Shown here: positions 46,855 to 64,000 of the stretch, piece after piece
Layout: every line of letters starts with the position of its first letter
Position numbering within the stretch: position 1 is the first letter of the stretch
NCBI RefSeq assembly: GCF_937128415.1
Contig: NZ_CAKZMJ010000065.1
Location: 1-64,000 of the forward strand
Direction of reading: 5' to 3'
Source: an uncultured Caldilinea sp.
GTDB lineage: Bacteria; Chloroflexota; Anaerolineae; Caldilineales; Caldilineaceae
DNA length: 64,000 nucleotides
The notes under the pieces: generated by a model
What the model was told of the DNA's origin: nothing
The model's input: only the letters and a program-made list of their open reading frames with translations
Databases searched by the model: none
Translations under genes and position numbers: made by a program

Positions 46855-47775
46855 CTAGCGTAGATTCTCCGGCAGATCCGCCCAGCGCGGGTAGCTTGCC
46901 TGCGTGCCCGGATGCTGAACGCTGATGGCTGCGATGGCGTTGGCGCGGGCGATGGCCTCGAGCGCCGGCAGCCCTGCGCCGAGAAAGTGCGCCAGGCTGC
47001 CCACAAAGGCGTCGCCGGCGCCGGTGGTGTCGACCGCCGTCACTGTGGGAGCCGGAACGTGCGCTTCCTGGTCGGCGGCGACGTACAGGCAGCCTTGCGC
47101 GCCCAGCGTGATCAGCGCCGCGCGCGCCCCTCGCTCCAGCAGGATCGAAGCCGCCAGCCGCGCGTCGTCGAGCGTATGCACGGGGACGCCGGTCAGCAGC
47201 TCCGCCTCGCTCTCGTTAGGGCAGAAGATGTCGGAGAGTCGATAGACTTCCTCCGGCACTTCGCTGCTCACCGGCGCTGGATTGAAGATCGTGGTCGCTC
47301 CGGCGCCCCGCGCAATGCGCAGCGCCGCCACGTTCGCCTCCATCGGCACTTCCATCTGACAGAGCAACACCTGCGCGCCGGCGATCGCATCCCTGGCCTC
47401 CTCGACGTCGGCGGAGGTGACCAGCCCGTTGGCGCCGGGGATGACGATGATCTGATTCTGGCCATGCTCATCGATCGTGATGAGCGCCACGCCGGAGGAG
47501 ACGCCTTTGCTCTCCCGCACGAAGTCGGTGCGGACGCCCTCCCTTTCCAGATTGCGGCGCATATCCTGCCCAAAAATGTCATCGCCGACGCGGCCCACCA
47601 TGCTCACCTTTGCGCCCAGGCGCGCGGCCATGACGGCCTGATTGGCGCCCTTGCCGCCGTAGCCGGTCGTAAAACGGCGGCCATGCAGCGTTTCTCCCGG
47701 GCGGGGGAAACGTTCCACATAAGCGTTCATATCCAGGTTGATTGAACCGACGACGCAAATGGAAGGCGCACTCAT
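46855..47775 (-). CDS. rbsK: Ribokinase (PfkB family)
   Basis: Phosphorylates ribose to ribose-5-phosphate with ATP. The 306 residues have the PfkB signatures: GSINLDMNAYVERFP and GGKGANQAVMAARLG near the start and the catalytic DTTGAGDAFVGSL (about 245-257). GGAGGAGAT is a strong ribosome site. No ribose transporter or RbsR lies nearby, so it may act in nucleoside salvage. A related sugar substrate remains possible. Confidence 0.9.
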   Translation of the reverse strand: MSAPSICVVGSINLDMNAYVERFPRPGETLHGRRFTTGYGGKGANQAVMAARLGAKVSMVGRVGDDIFGQDMRRNLEREGVRTDFVRESKGVSSGVALITIDEHGQNQIIVIPGANGLVTSADVEEARDAIAGAQVLLCQMEVPMEANVAALRIARGAGATTIFNPAPVSSEVPEEVYRLSDIFCPNESEAELLTGVPVHTLDDARLAASILLERGARAALITLGAQGCLYVAADQEAHVPAPTVTAVDTTGAGDAFVGSLAHFLGAGLPALEAIARANAIAAISVQHPGTQASYPRWADLPENLR

Positions 47776-47793
47776 CTATCTCCTCCATGTCCG

Positions 47794-47827
47794 ATGTTGC
47801 GTGTTTTGCGTAGGAATGTTGCGTGTT
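47794..47827. repeat. Two copies of ATGTTGCGTGTT, 22-bp period
   Basis: Exact copies at 47794-47805 and 47816-47827 lie upstream of the ribokinase start. The word matches the inverted repeats at 34734-34783 and the copy at 59707-59726. The remaining spacer to 47953 also holds a CTGCACACTGCAG-type inverted repeat at about 47843-47857. Confidence 0.65.
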
Positions 47828-47953
47828 GGGTAAGGATGGCGCGCTGCACACTGCAGCGTGCATGGAGCAAGTATGGTGTGCATCGGATGTTTCGTCAAGC
47901 GGAAGCCGCTCGCAATCTGGCGCCCGGCGGAAGACGCGCAGCGCGCCGAGTCC

Positions 47954-49056
<1,103 letters not shown>

Positions 49057-49060
<4 letters not shown>

Positions 49061-49686
49061 GAAATCACCTCTTCTTGAATCACCTCGATCGGATGCTCTA
49101 CGATCGAAACCACGCGGCTGTCGACGATCTCGCCTGCGGCGTCGGTGTAGAAGTCGATGTAAAAGGGCGGCGTAATCAGGTCGAGCAGGGGCGCCAGAAT
49201 CGCCGGCGCAGGTCGATCCCCAGGCTGAAAATAGGCGTGCAGGTTCGGGCGCACCTCGCGGAAGGGCAGCTCGCGACGCAGCTGCGCCAGGTCAAGATCG
49301 ATCCAGTGGGGCGTCATGCGAAAGGCGCGCAACACCGGAGCGTCGTCGAACTCCAGCGAACAGATCAGATAGATGCACTCCGGATAATGCGCGTTCCAGG
49401 CGTCGGTCGCCGAAGGGTAGGCCACGGAGACCGGATGCGAGTGGTAGATGGCCATCATCTCATCGCCGGCGTCCTCGAAGGCGAACTGCAGCAGCAGCGT
49501 CTGTGGATCGACTTCATAGTTCTCGATGCGGTCGTTGGCGATGTTCTGCCCGCGCACCGCCTCAAACGCCGTCAGCCTGCGCCCGCGCACGATGCCGCAG
49601 ACTTCCTCCGGCTTGCCCTCGCGCGCGTGGGCGACGATGGCTTTCATCACTTTTTCCGGCAATTTCACTGCTTCGACGGCATTCAT
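49057..49686 (-). CDS. JAMM/MPN (Mov34, M67) family metalloprotease
   Basis: Zinc isopeptidase-like protein of 209 residues. The JAMM motif is exact: HSH, seven residues, S-x2-D (YHSHPVSVAYPSATDAW), with an upstream Glu in EEVCGIVRG. Bacterial members release or process ubiquitin-like sulfur carriers, for example in cysteine or cofactor synthesis, but no such carrier is encoded here. The C-terminal 80 residues extend beyond the usual core. The ATG at 49686 is preferred over one 16 codons upstream. It is coupled to the YpdA-like gene and diverges from nurA. Confidence 0.87.
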
Positions 49687-49705
49687 GCATGACCCTTTCT
49701 TTCCA

Positions 49706-49734
49706 TTGGCAATTCTACGAACAGAGACTATCAT
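49706..49734 (+). promoter_or_regulatory. nurA promoter, predicted leaderless
   Basis: TTGGCA, 17-base spacer, TATCAT. The -10 ends 2 bases before ATG (49737) and 8 bases before a second in-frame ATG (49743). No ribosome-binding site is present, so transcription should begin at about the second ATG. Confidence 0.65.
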
Positions 49735-49736
49735 AC

Positions 49737-51913
<2,177 letters not shown>

Positions 51914-52224
51914 CAGATCACCGGTCGGAGCGGACAATAATGCTCTGAATCAGATAAGGAGGCGTGCAGAAACGCGACTGCCATTGGCTCTGCGGGTTTT
52001 TTAATTGTAGAAATGACGCGGCTGAATCCGCCTATCGATGGAGCAGATTCAGCAAACAGGCGGTGATGGGGGTGCGGCTGGGAGCTGCGCGCTCTCAATG
52101 GGCCGCAAGATTTTGGGTGAATCAGGGAATCCTGGCAGATGGGCGAACTGCATCGGCGTTATCGACGAGATCAAGAACTCCCACAAAATTGCATCGCTCG
52201 ATGCGCCGAAAGGTTCATGCAACC
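51914..52224. other. Structured leader region before the AI-2E family transporter
   Basis: No gene seen. From 51966 a GCAGA/TCTGC stem followed by a T run (about 51966-52002) could terminate the dipeptidase transcript. Then come mutually exclusive pairings: GCGG/CCGC (52018-52031), GCTGAATC/GATTCAGC (52021-52028 with 52046-52053) and CGCCT/AGGCG (52029-52033 with 52058-52062). The hairpin-like GTGCGGCTGGGAGCTGCGC (52072-52090) resembles the one before hisZ. This may be a regulatory RNA leader. Confidence 0.45.
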
Positions 52225-53772
<1,548 letters not shown>

Positions 53773-53810
53773 CAGGGTCTCGGTTCTTCAACCTCTGGCC
53801 GGACCCCTCC

Positions 53811-53888
53811 CACAAAGACACCAAGAAATATGAGGACTTGATGTCTTTCCTCTCTTTTGAGTGTCCTTTGTGTCTTGGCGTCTTAGTG
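53811..53888. repeat. Imperfect 16-bp inverted repeat in a 327-base spacer
   Basis: CACAAAGACACCAAGA (53811-53826) pairs with TCTTGGCGTCTTAGTG (53873-53888) with two mismatches. A related CTTTGTGTC lies in the loop. It resembles the small intergenic repeats of the CTTTGTGTCTTGGTGGTGA kind found in many environmental genomes. The rest of the spacer up to 54060 shows no gene. Confidence 0.55.
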
Positions 53889-54064
53889 GTGAACCATCGC
53901 GCTCGCATGCTCGCGGCGCCTTCGGCGGTCAAAGTGAGGGGACGAGGAATTCACAAGCGCTGACGCCGACTGAGTCACCGAAGTGTTTAACGTGAGTTAT
54001 CTGTCAAATTCCATGGCGCTTCCCTGGATGGAAGAGAATCGCTGAAATGAGGTCAATATAAGAA

Positions 54065-54092
54065 GGAGGAGGCGCTTGAGTGCGCCTCCTCC
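54065..54092 (-). terminator. pnp terminator
   Basis: GGAGGAGGCGC-6-base loop-GCGCCTCCTCC, an 11-bp perfect stem. On the minus strand it is followed by TTCTTATATT. It starts 8 bases after the pnp stop. Confidence 0.88.
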
Positions 54093-54099
54093 CTTTCAT

Positions 54100-56352
<2,253 letters not shown>

Positions 56353-56470
56353 AGATAATCACCTCTTGAAACAAACAAAAGCAGCCGCGCAGGTCTCATC
56401 GACGCTGTCGCGAAAATGCTGCACCTACCGTCAGCAGTTTGTCAGAGGTCGGCTGCAGAGAAGGAGTCGG

Positions 56471-56540
56471 GCGAGGTGCGGAACTGGAGAGCGACTCCAA
56501 CCGTGCAAAGTTGGAGGCGCTCTCCAATGCCGGACCTCGC
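56471..56540 (-). promoter_or_regulatory. Long hairpin in the pnp leader, candidate RNase III/autoregulation site
   Basis: An outer stem GCGAGGT/ACCTCGC encloses an inner stem of GGAGAGCG-A-CTCCAAC with GTTGGAG-G-CGCTCTCC, interrupted only by one A-G mismatch. The total span is 70 bases, about 120 bases upstream of the pnp start. In E. coli, RNase III cleavage of a pnp leader stem lets PNPase repress its own mRNA; the analogy is inference. The rest of 56353-56649 shows nothing else clear. Confidence 0.7.
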
Positions 56541-56649
56541 AGCCGTTGCGGTTCACCGCTTACGCTCTCTGCTCACTCAAACCCCTGACCTGCTGATTTT
56601 CACAAACAAACCATGACTGCGTCTCTGCGCCGGGAATGACGGCTATTGC

Positions 56650-57007
<358 letters not shown>

Positions 57008-57106
57008 AATGCCTCGCCTCCGTAGCCTCTGGATGCATTGCATCTCAGAGAGGGAAGCCAAATCACCGCTGTACCGGGCGCGTGATTCAGCACACCCTAT
57101 CCAACA

Positions 57107-57135
57107 AGTATACAATTCTTTCAACTTTACACCAA
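57107..57135 (-). promoter_or_regulatory. rpsO promoter
   Basis: On the minus strand TTGGTG, 17-base spacer, TATACT. It is the clearest promoter on this strand in the 305-base rpsO-guaA spacer and gives a leader of about 140 bases. Confidence 0.65.
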
Positions 57136-57189
57136 ATTCTCATCCACCTCTTTTTGAACAGAATCTCGCGCTTTTTCACCTGGTTTCGT

Positions 57190-57218
57190 TTGCACGGCGC
57201 ACGGCGATCTGCTACGCT
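57190..57218 (+). promoter_or_regulatory. guaA promoter candidate
   Basis: TTGCAC, 17-base spacer, TACGCT, about 48 bases before the guaA ATG. The -10 is only moderate. No purine riboswitch was recognised in the leader. Confidence 0.5.
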
Positions 57219-57266
57219 GAAAAACGTGTGAGTTCAAAACGTCGGCCTAAGGACAGGGACGGAATC

Positions 57267-58838
<1,572 letters not shown>

Positions 58839-58847
<9 letters not shown>

Positions 58848-58908
58848 TCGGGTGGAAATGATCGGATGGAAATGATCGGATGGAAATGATCGGATGGAAA
58901 TCCTCGGG
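58839..58908. repeat. Five 14-bp tandem units starting across the guaA stop codon
   Basis: Units begin at 58839, 58853, 58867, 58881 and 58895. Units 2-4 are identical (TGGAAATGATCGGA); unit 1 (TGGGAATGATCGGG) encodes the final Trp-Glu and the TGA of guaA, and unit 5 has diverged. The array fills nearly the whole gap to the convergent SDR gene. Confidence 0.95.
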
Positions 58909-58923
58909 CGGGAGTGACAGCTG

Positions 58924-59691
58924 CTATTTGGGCGCCATGCGCATGGCGCCGTCCAGCCGGATCACTTCGCCGTTGAGCATCTGATTTTCAATGATGTGCT
59001 CCGCCAGCGCCGCAAACTCCTCCGGCCGTCCCAGGCGCTGTGGGAAAGGAACTTGCTGCGCCAACGACGCCTGCGCCGCCTCCGGCAGGCCGGCCAGCAT
59101 CGGCGTTGCGAAGACGCCAGGAGCAATTGTCATCACCCGGATGCCCACAGACGCCAGATCGCGCGCCAGCGGCAAGGTCATGGCAGCGACGCCCCCTTTG
59201 GACGCAGCGTATGCGGCCTGTCCGATCTGACCGTCGAAGGCTGCGATCGACGCCGTGTTGACGATCACGCCGCGCTCTCCGCTTTCCCCCGGTTGATTGC
59301 GCGCGATCGCCTCGGCGGCCAACCGCACCACATTGAAAGTTCCGATCAGATTGACCTGAACAACGCGCACAAACGAGCCGAGGTCGTGCACGCCGCGCTT
59401 GCCCAGCACCCTTTCGGCGATGGCGACGCCCGCGCAGTTGACGACGCCATGAAGCGCGCCGAACACATCGAGCGCCGTCGAGATCGCAGCCTTGACATCC
59501 TCTTCCGCAGTGACGTCGGCGCGCACGAAGCGCGCGCGGTCGCCCAGCTCGGTGGACAGATGCTCGCCTGCCGCTTCGTTCACATCCACAAGCACAACGT
59601 TGCCGCCCCGACCCACCAACCGCTGCGCCGTCGCCGCCCCCAACCCGGAGCCGCCGCCCGTCACCAGGAAAGTTCCCCCTGCGATTTGCAT
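58924..59691 (-). CDS. SDR, 3-hydroxyacyl-CoA dehydrogenase (type II) like
   Basis: NAD-dependent short-chain dehydrogenase of 255 residues from ATG at 59691. It has TGGGSGLGAATAQRL, Asp in VLVDVNEAAG, NCAGVAIA, catalytic Ser in NTASIAAFDG and YAASKGG. The arrangement, including the IGQAAYAASKGGVAAMTLPL stretch, resembles human HSD17B10/type II 3-hydroxyacyl-CoA dehydrogenases of fatty-acid or isoleucine breakdown. It would fit with the acyl-CoA carboxylase elsewhere in the window. It follows enolase on the same strand after a hairpin. Confidence 0.86.
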   Translation of the reverse strand: MQIAGGTFLVTGGGSGLGAATAQRLVGRGGNVVLVDVNEAAGEHLSTELGDRARFVRADVTAEEDVKAAISTALDVFGALHGVVNCAGVAIAERVLGKRGVHDLGSFVRVVQVNLIGTFNVVRLAAEAIARNQPGESGERGVIVNTASIAAFDGQIGQAAYAASKGGVAAMTLPLARDLASVGIRVMTIAPGVFATPMLAGLPEAAQASLAQQVPFPQRLGRPEEFAALAEHIIENQMLNGEVIRLDGAMRMAPK

Positions 59692-59761
59692 ACAGCCGTC
59701 CTTTTCTGCGTGTTGCCTGTTGCGTATTCTCAGACGTTTGCCTGTCGGCGCATCCGGCGGC

Positions 59762-59794
59762 AAGAAGGGGGTCGGAAACTCCCACCCCCTTCTT
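59762..59794 (-). terminator. 11-bp hairpin after enolase
   Basis: AAGAAGGGGGT and ACCCCCTTCTT pair perfectly with an 11-base loop. The T tract after it is poor on the minus strand, so termination would be partial. Just beyond, 59707-59726 (TGCGTGTTGCCTGTTGCGTA) carries the GTGTTGCGT word seen elsewhere. Confidence 0.65.
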
Positions 59795-59800
59795 CTTTGC

Positions 59801-61093
<1,293 letters not shown>

Positions 61094-61230
61094 GGGAATA
61101 AACTCCTTTTGAATTTGAAGTTTTGATCGATTGGATTGAACGCAATCTTATCTATCGGCTACGGTTTCGCCTTGCCTATCCACCCGTAGTGTAGTATGAA
61201 TCGACGATTTTTGCGAATAAAGCGTAGAGC

Positions 61231-62208
61231 TCATTCATCGCGCAGGCGGTCCCCCGTGTAAGCAAGAAAGACGTCGCCCAGGGTGGGACGGTTGACTTTC
61301 GCCTGCTGCACGTGAAATTGGCAGGCGAGCGCTGCCGCAATCACTTCCGCCAACCGGCGTTCCCCGCTGTCGACGCCGATTTGAACGTTGACGATAGGCC
61401 CGTCGGCCCCTTCGTGCACATGGGCGAGGCTCTGCGACACGTAGGGAAGTCGCTGCAGCTGCTCCGTCAGGCATCCTGCGTCGCCTGCGCCGGTCAACGT
61501 GATGACATCGGCGCCCATCTGTGCAATCAGTTCTGCGGGCGCGCCCTCGACAAGCAGACGCCCCTGGTCGATGATGCCGACGCGATCCGCCAACGCCTCC
61601 GCCTCCTCCATGGAGTGCGTGGTCAACAGCAGGGTGACACCCTCCTCCTCGCGCAGCCTGCGGATGTAGCGCCAGATGGCGACGCGATTCTGGGGATCGA
61701 GCCCCTGCGTCGGCTCATCGAGGAAGAGCACCTGCGGCTTGGAAAGCAATCCGCGCGCCAGCTCCAGCCGACGTTTCATCCCGCCGGAATAGGTGGCGCT
61801 CTTCCGATCGAGCGCATCGTTCAGCTCCACCAGGCGGGCGAGCGCCTCGATGCGTTGCGAGCGCGTGCGCCTGTCCAGCCCATACAGACGCCCATGAAAA
61901 TCGAGCGCCTGGCGGCCGGTCAGGTCGGCGTCCAGGACAATTTCCTGGAAGGTGACGCCCAGCCGACGGCGCACTTCTGGGGTCTCGCGGACGACATCGA
62001 AACCGGCCACAACGGCCCGGCCGGAGGTGGGCGTCAACAACGTCGTCAGGATGGAGATCAGCGTCGTCTTGCCGGCGCCGTTGGGGCCGAGCAGGGCGTA
62101 GATCTCTCCGCGCCTCACAGCAAGACTCACCCCCCGCAGCGCTTCGATGGGTTCGCCGTTTTTAGGAAAGTAGATTTTGACCAGGGCGTCTGTTTCGATG
62201 GCGTTCAT
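61231..62208 (-). CDS. ABC transporter ATP-binding protein (DrrA-like)
   Basis: ATPase of 325 residues. It carries Walker A GPNGAGKTTLISIL, the Q loop VTFQEIV, signature YSGGMKRRLELARG and Walker B VLFLDEPTQGLD, with an H loop in TTHSMEEAEALADR. The C-terminal 90 residues match the extension of daunorubicin-resistance type ABC-2 exporters. No permease lies beside it within the window, although one may have been lost or be distant. The ATG at 62208 has only a weak ribosome site; a TTG 26 codons upstream is possible. Confidence 0.88.
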   Translation of the reverse strand: MNAIETDALVKIYFPKNGEPIEALRGVSLAVRRGEIYALLGPNGAGKTTLISILTTLLTPTSGRAVVAGFDVVRETPEVRRRLGVTFQEIVLDADLTGRQALDFHGRLYGLDRRTRSQRIEALARLVELNDALDRKSATYSGGMKRRLELARGLLSKPQVLFLDEPTQGLDPQNRVAIWRYIRRLREEEGVTLLLTTHSMEEAEALADRVGIIDQGRLLVEGAPAELIAQMGADVITLTGAGDAGCLTEQLQRLPYVSQSLAHVHEGADGPIVNVQIGVDSGERRLAEVIAAALACQFHVQQAKVNRPTLGDVFLAYTGDRLRDE

Positions 62209-62410
62209 GATTCCAGAGATGTCCACTTCTTTTTTGCGTTGATTCTGTTTTCCCTTCAGCGTAGTCGATGGCTCGTCGATTGCCAAGTTTGATTGTCCAT
62301 TTGTTCGTCAGAGCAGGCGCAAAACAGATAATTTGTCCAGAAGAACGCTTTGCGCGAGAATAAAAATACGCAGAGGTTTGTTTCAGGTGCACAATTCCAA
62401 AGTCGCGTCG

Positions 62411-63158
<748 letters not shown>

Positions 63159-63166
<8 letters not shown>

Positions 63167-63424
63167 GATCATGGATGAGCGACGATGGACTGAAAGCGAG
63201 GCTCCGTTGATTGCGCCCGACGCGCGATTCCGCGAAGAGCTTTCACGCTCGCTGCAGGACACCTATCAACGTCGGCGTTTGCAGCGTCAACGGCGGCAAC
63301 AGATTCAGAGCTTATGGCAGCGCCTCGGCGCAAGCCTGCCGACCATGCTCGGCGCCGTCAGCCTTTTATCCCTGGTTTTTGGGCTTGGCTACTTTCTAGG
63401 GCGCAAGGCGGCGCTGCGCGCCTC

Positions 63425-63428
<4 letters not shown>
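63159..63428 (+). CDS. Small single-pass membrane protein coupled to the sigma factor
   Basis: 89 residues (85 from the second ATG at 63171, which has its own AGGA). A strongly basic, Gln/Arg-rich cytoplasmic segment (about 40-52, QRRRLQRQRRQQIQSL) precedes one membrane helix (about 62-82, LGAVSLLSLVFGLGYFLG). There is no HxxxCxxC zinc anti-sigma motif. It overlaps the sigma gene by 8 bases and could be a short anti-sigma factor or membrane tether; this rests on position only. Confidence 0.72.

Positions 63429-64000
<572 letters not shown>

Noticed and set aside
52021..52062. H-type pseudoknot riboswitch before the AI-2E family gene
   Set aside because: The connecting loops (0 and 4 bases) are too short to bridge the stems, so the pairings are better seen as alternatives; no known riboswitch consensus was recognised.

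Overview
The window is a gene-dense, GC-rich (roughly 60% by eye) piece of bacterial chromosome. The best guess is Chloroflexota, probably the Anaerolineae/Caldilineae side. The grounds are a BTAD/ATPase/TPR activator with a CPLC motif, secreted Thr/Pro-rich proteins including one ending in a YLPVV tail, archaeal-type HMG-CoA synthase next to class II HMG-CoA reductase, HisZ with short-form HisG, an MttB-family methyltransferase, and RNA polymerase large subunits with unusual insertions. No phage, insertion sequence or CRISPR array was seen; both window ends cut through genes (rpoB on the left, an mttB-like gene on the right).

Layout. 1-6.2 kb: rpoB (partial) and rpoC, closed by a terminator shared with the convergent glgX. 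6.2-12.8 kb (minus): a probable operon of acyl-CoA carboxylase beta, a threonine/serine dehydratase, a cell-wall amidase, a double GNAT and glgX, from a good -35/-10 pair; back to back with it is tRNA-Arg(TCT). 13-18.7 kb: a luciferase-like oxidoreductase, an SRAP (YedK/HMCES) protein, then hisZ-hisG-epimerase-mtnP and rpmG. 19-24.4 kb: an exported SH3 protein, a lipoprotein, a ParA-like ATPase coupled to a small DUF4177-like protein, a GNAT and a degenerate receiver protein. 24.5-34.7 kb: a 1419-residue secreted protein, divergent from a SARP/BTAD-type activator, with a SARP-like direct repeat between them, then a KefB-like antiporter. 34.8-40.2 kb (minus): ffh-rpsP-khpA-rimM followed by HMG-CoA reductase and synthase. 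40.4-43.4 kb (minus): a protein with about 25 CxxC motifs translationally coupled to a radical SAM enzyme. 43.5-53.8 kb: XerC/D recombinase, SDR, HAD, NUDIX, ribokinase, YpdA-like oxidoreductase plus JAMM protease, divergent NurA nuclease plus M19 dipeptidase, and an AI-2E family exporter. 54.1-64 kb: pnp and rpsO with a long hairpin in the pnp leader, guaA, an SDR, enolase, an orphan ABC ATPase, an ECF sigma factor with a small membrane partner, and the truncated methyltransferase.

Most genes are housekeeping. The points that stand out are: an alpha-CTD-like helix-hairpin-helix module inserted in RpoC and a repeat-containing insert in RpoB; short tandem duplications lying exactly over the stop codons of three essential genes (rpoB, rpmG, guaA); a SARP-style operator linking the BTAD activator to the giant secreted protein; the zinc-array protein/radical SAM pair; and two promoters whose spacing predicts leaderless mRNAs. 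Everything here comes from reading the sequence; no database search was run, and family names rest on motifs and general knowledge of those families.
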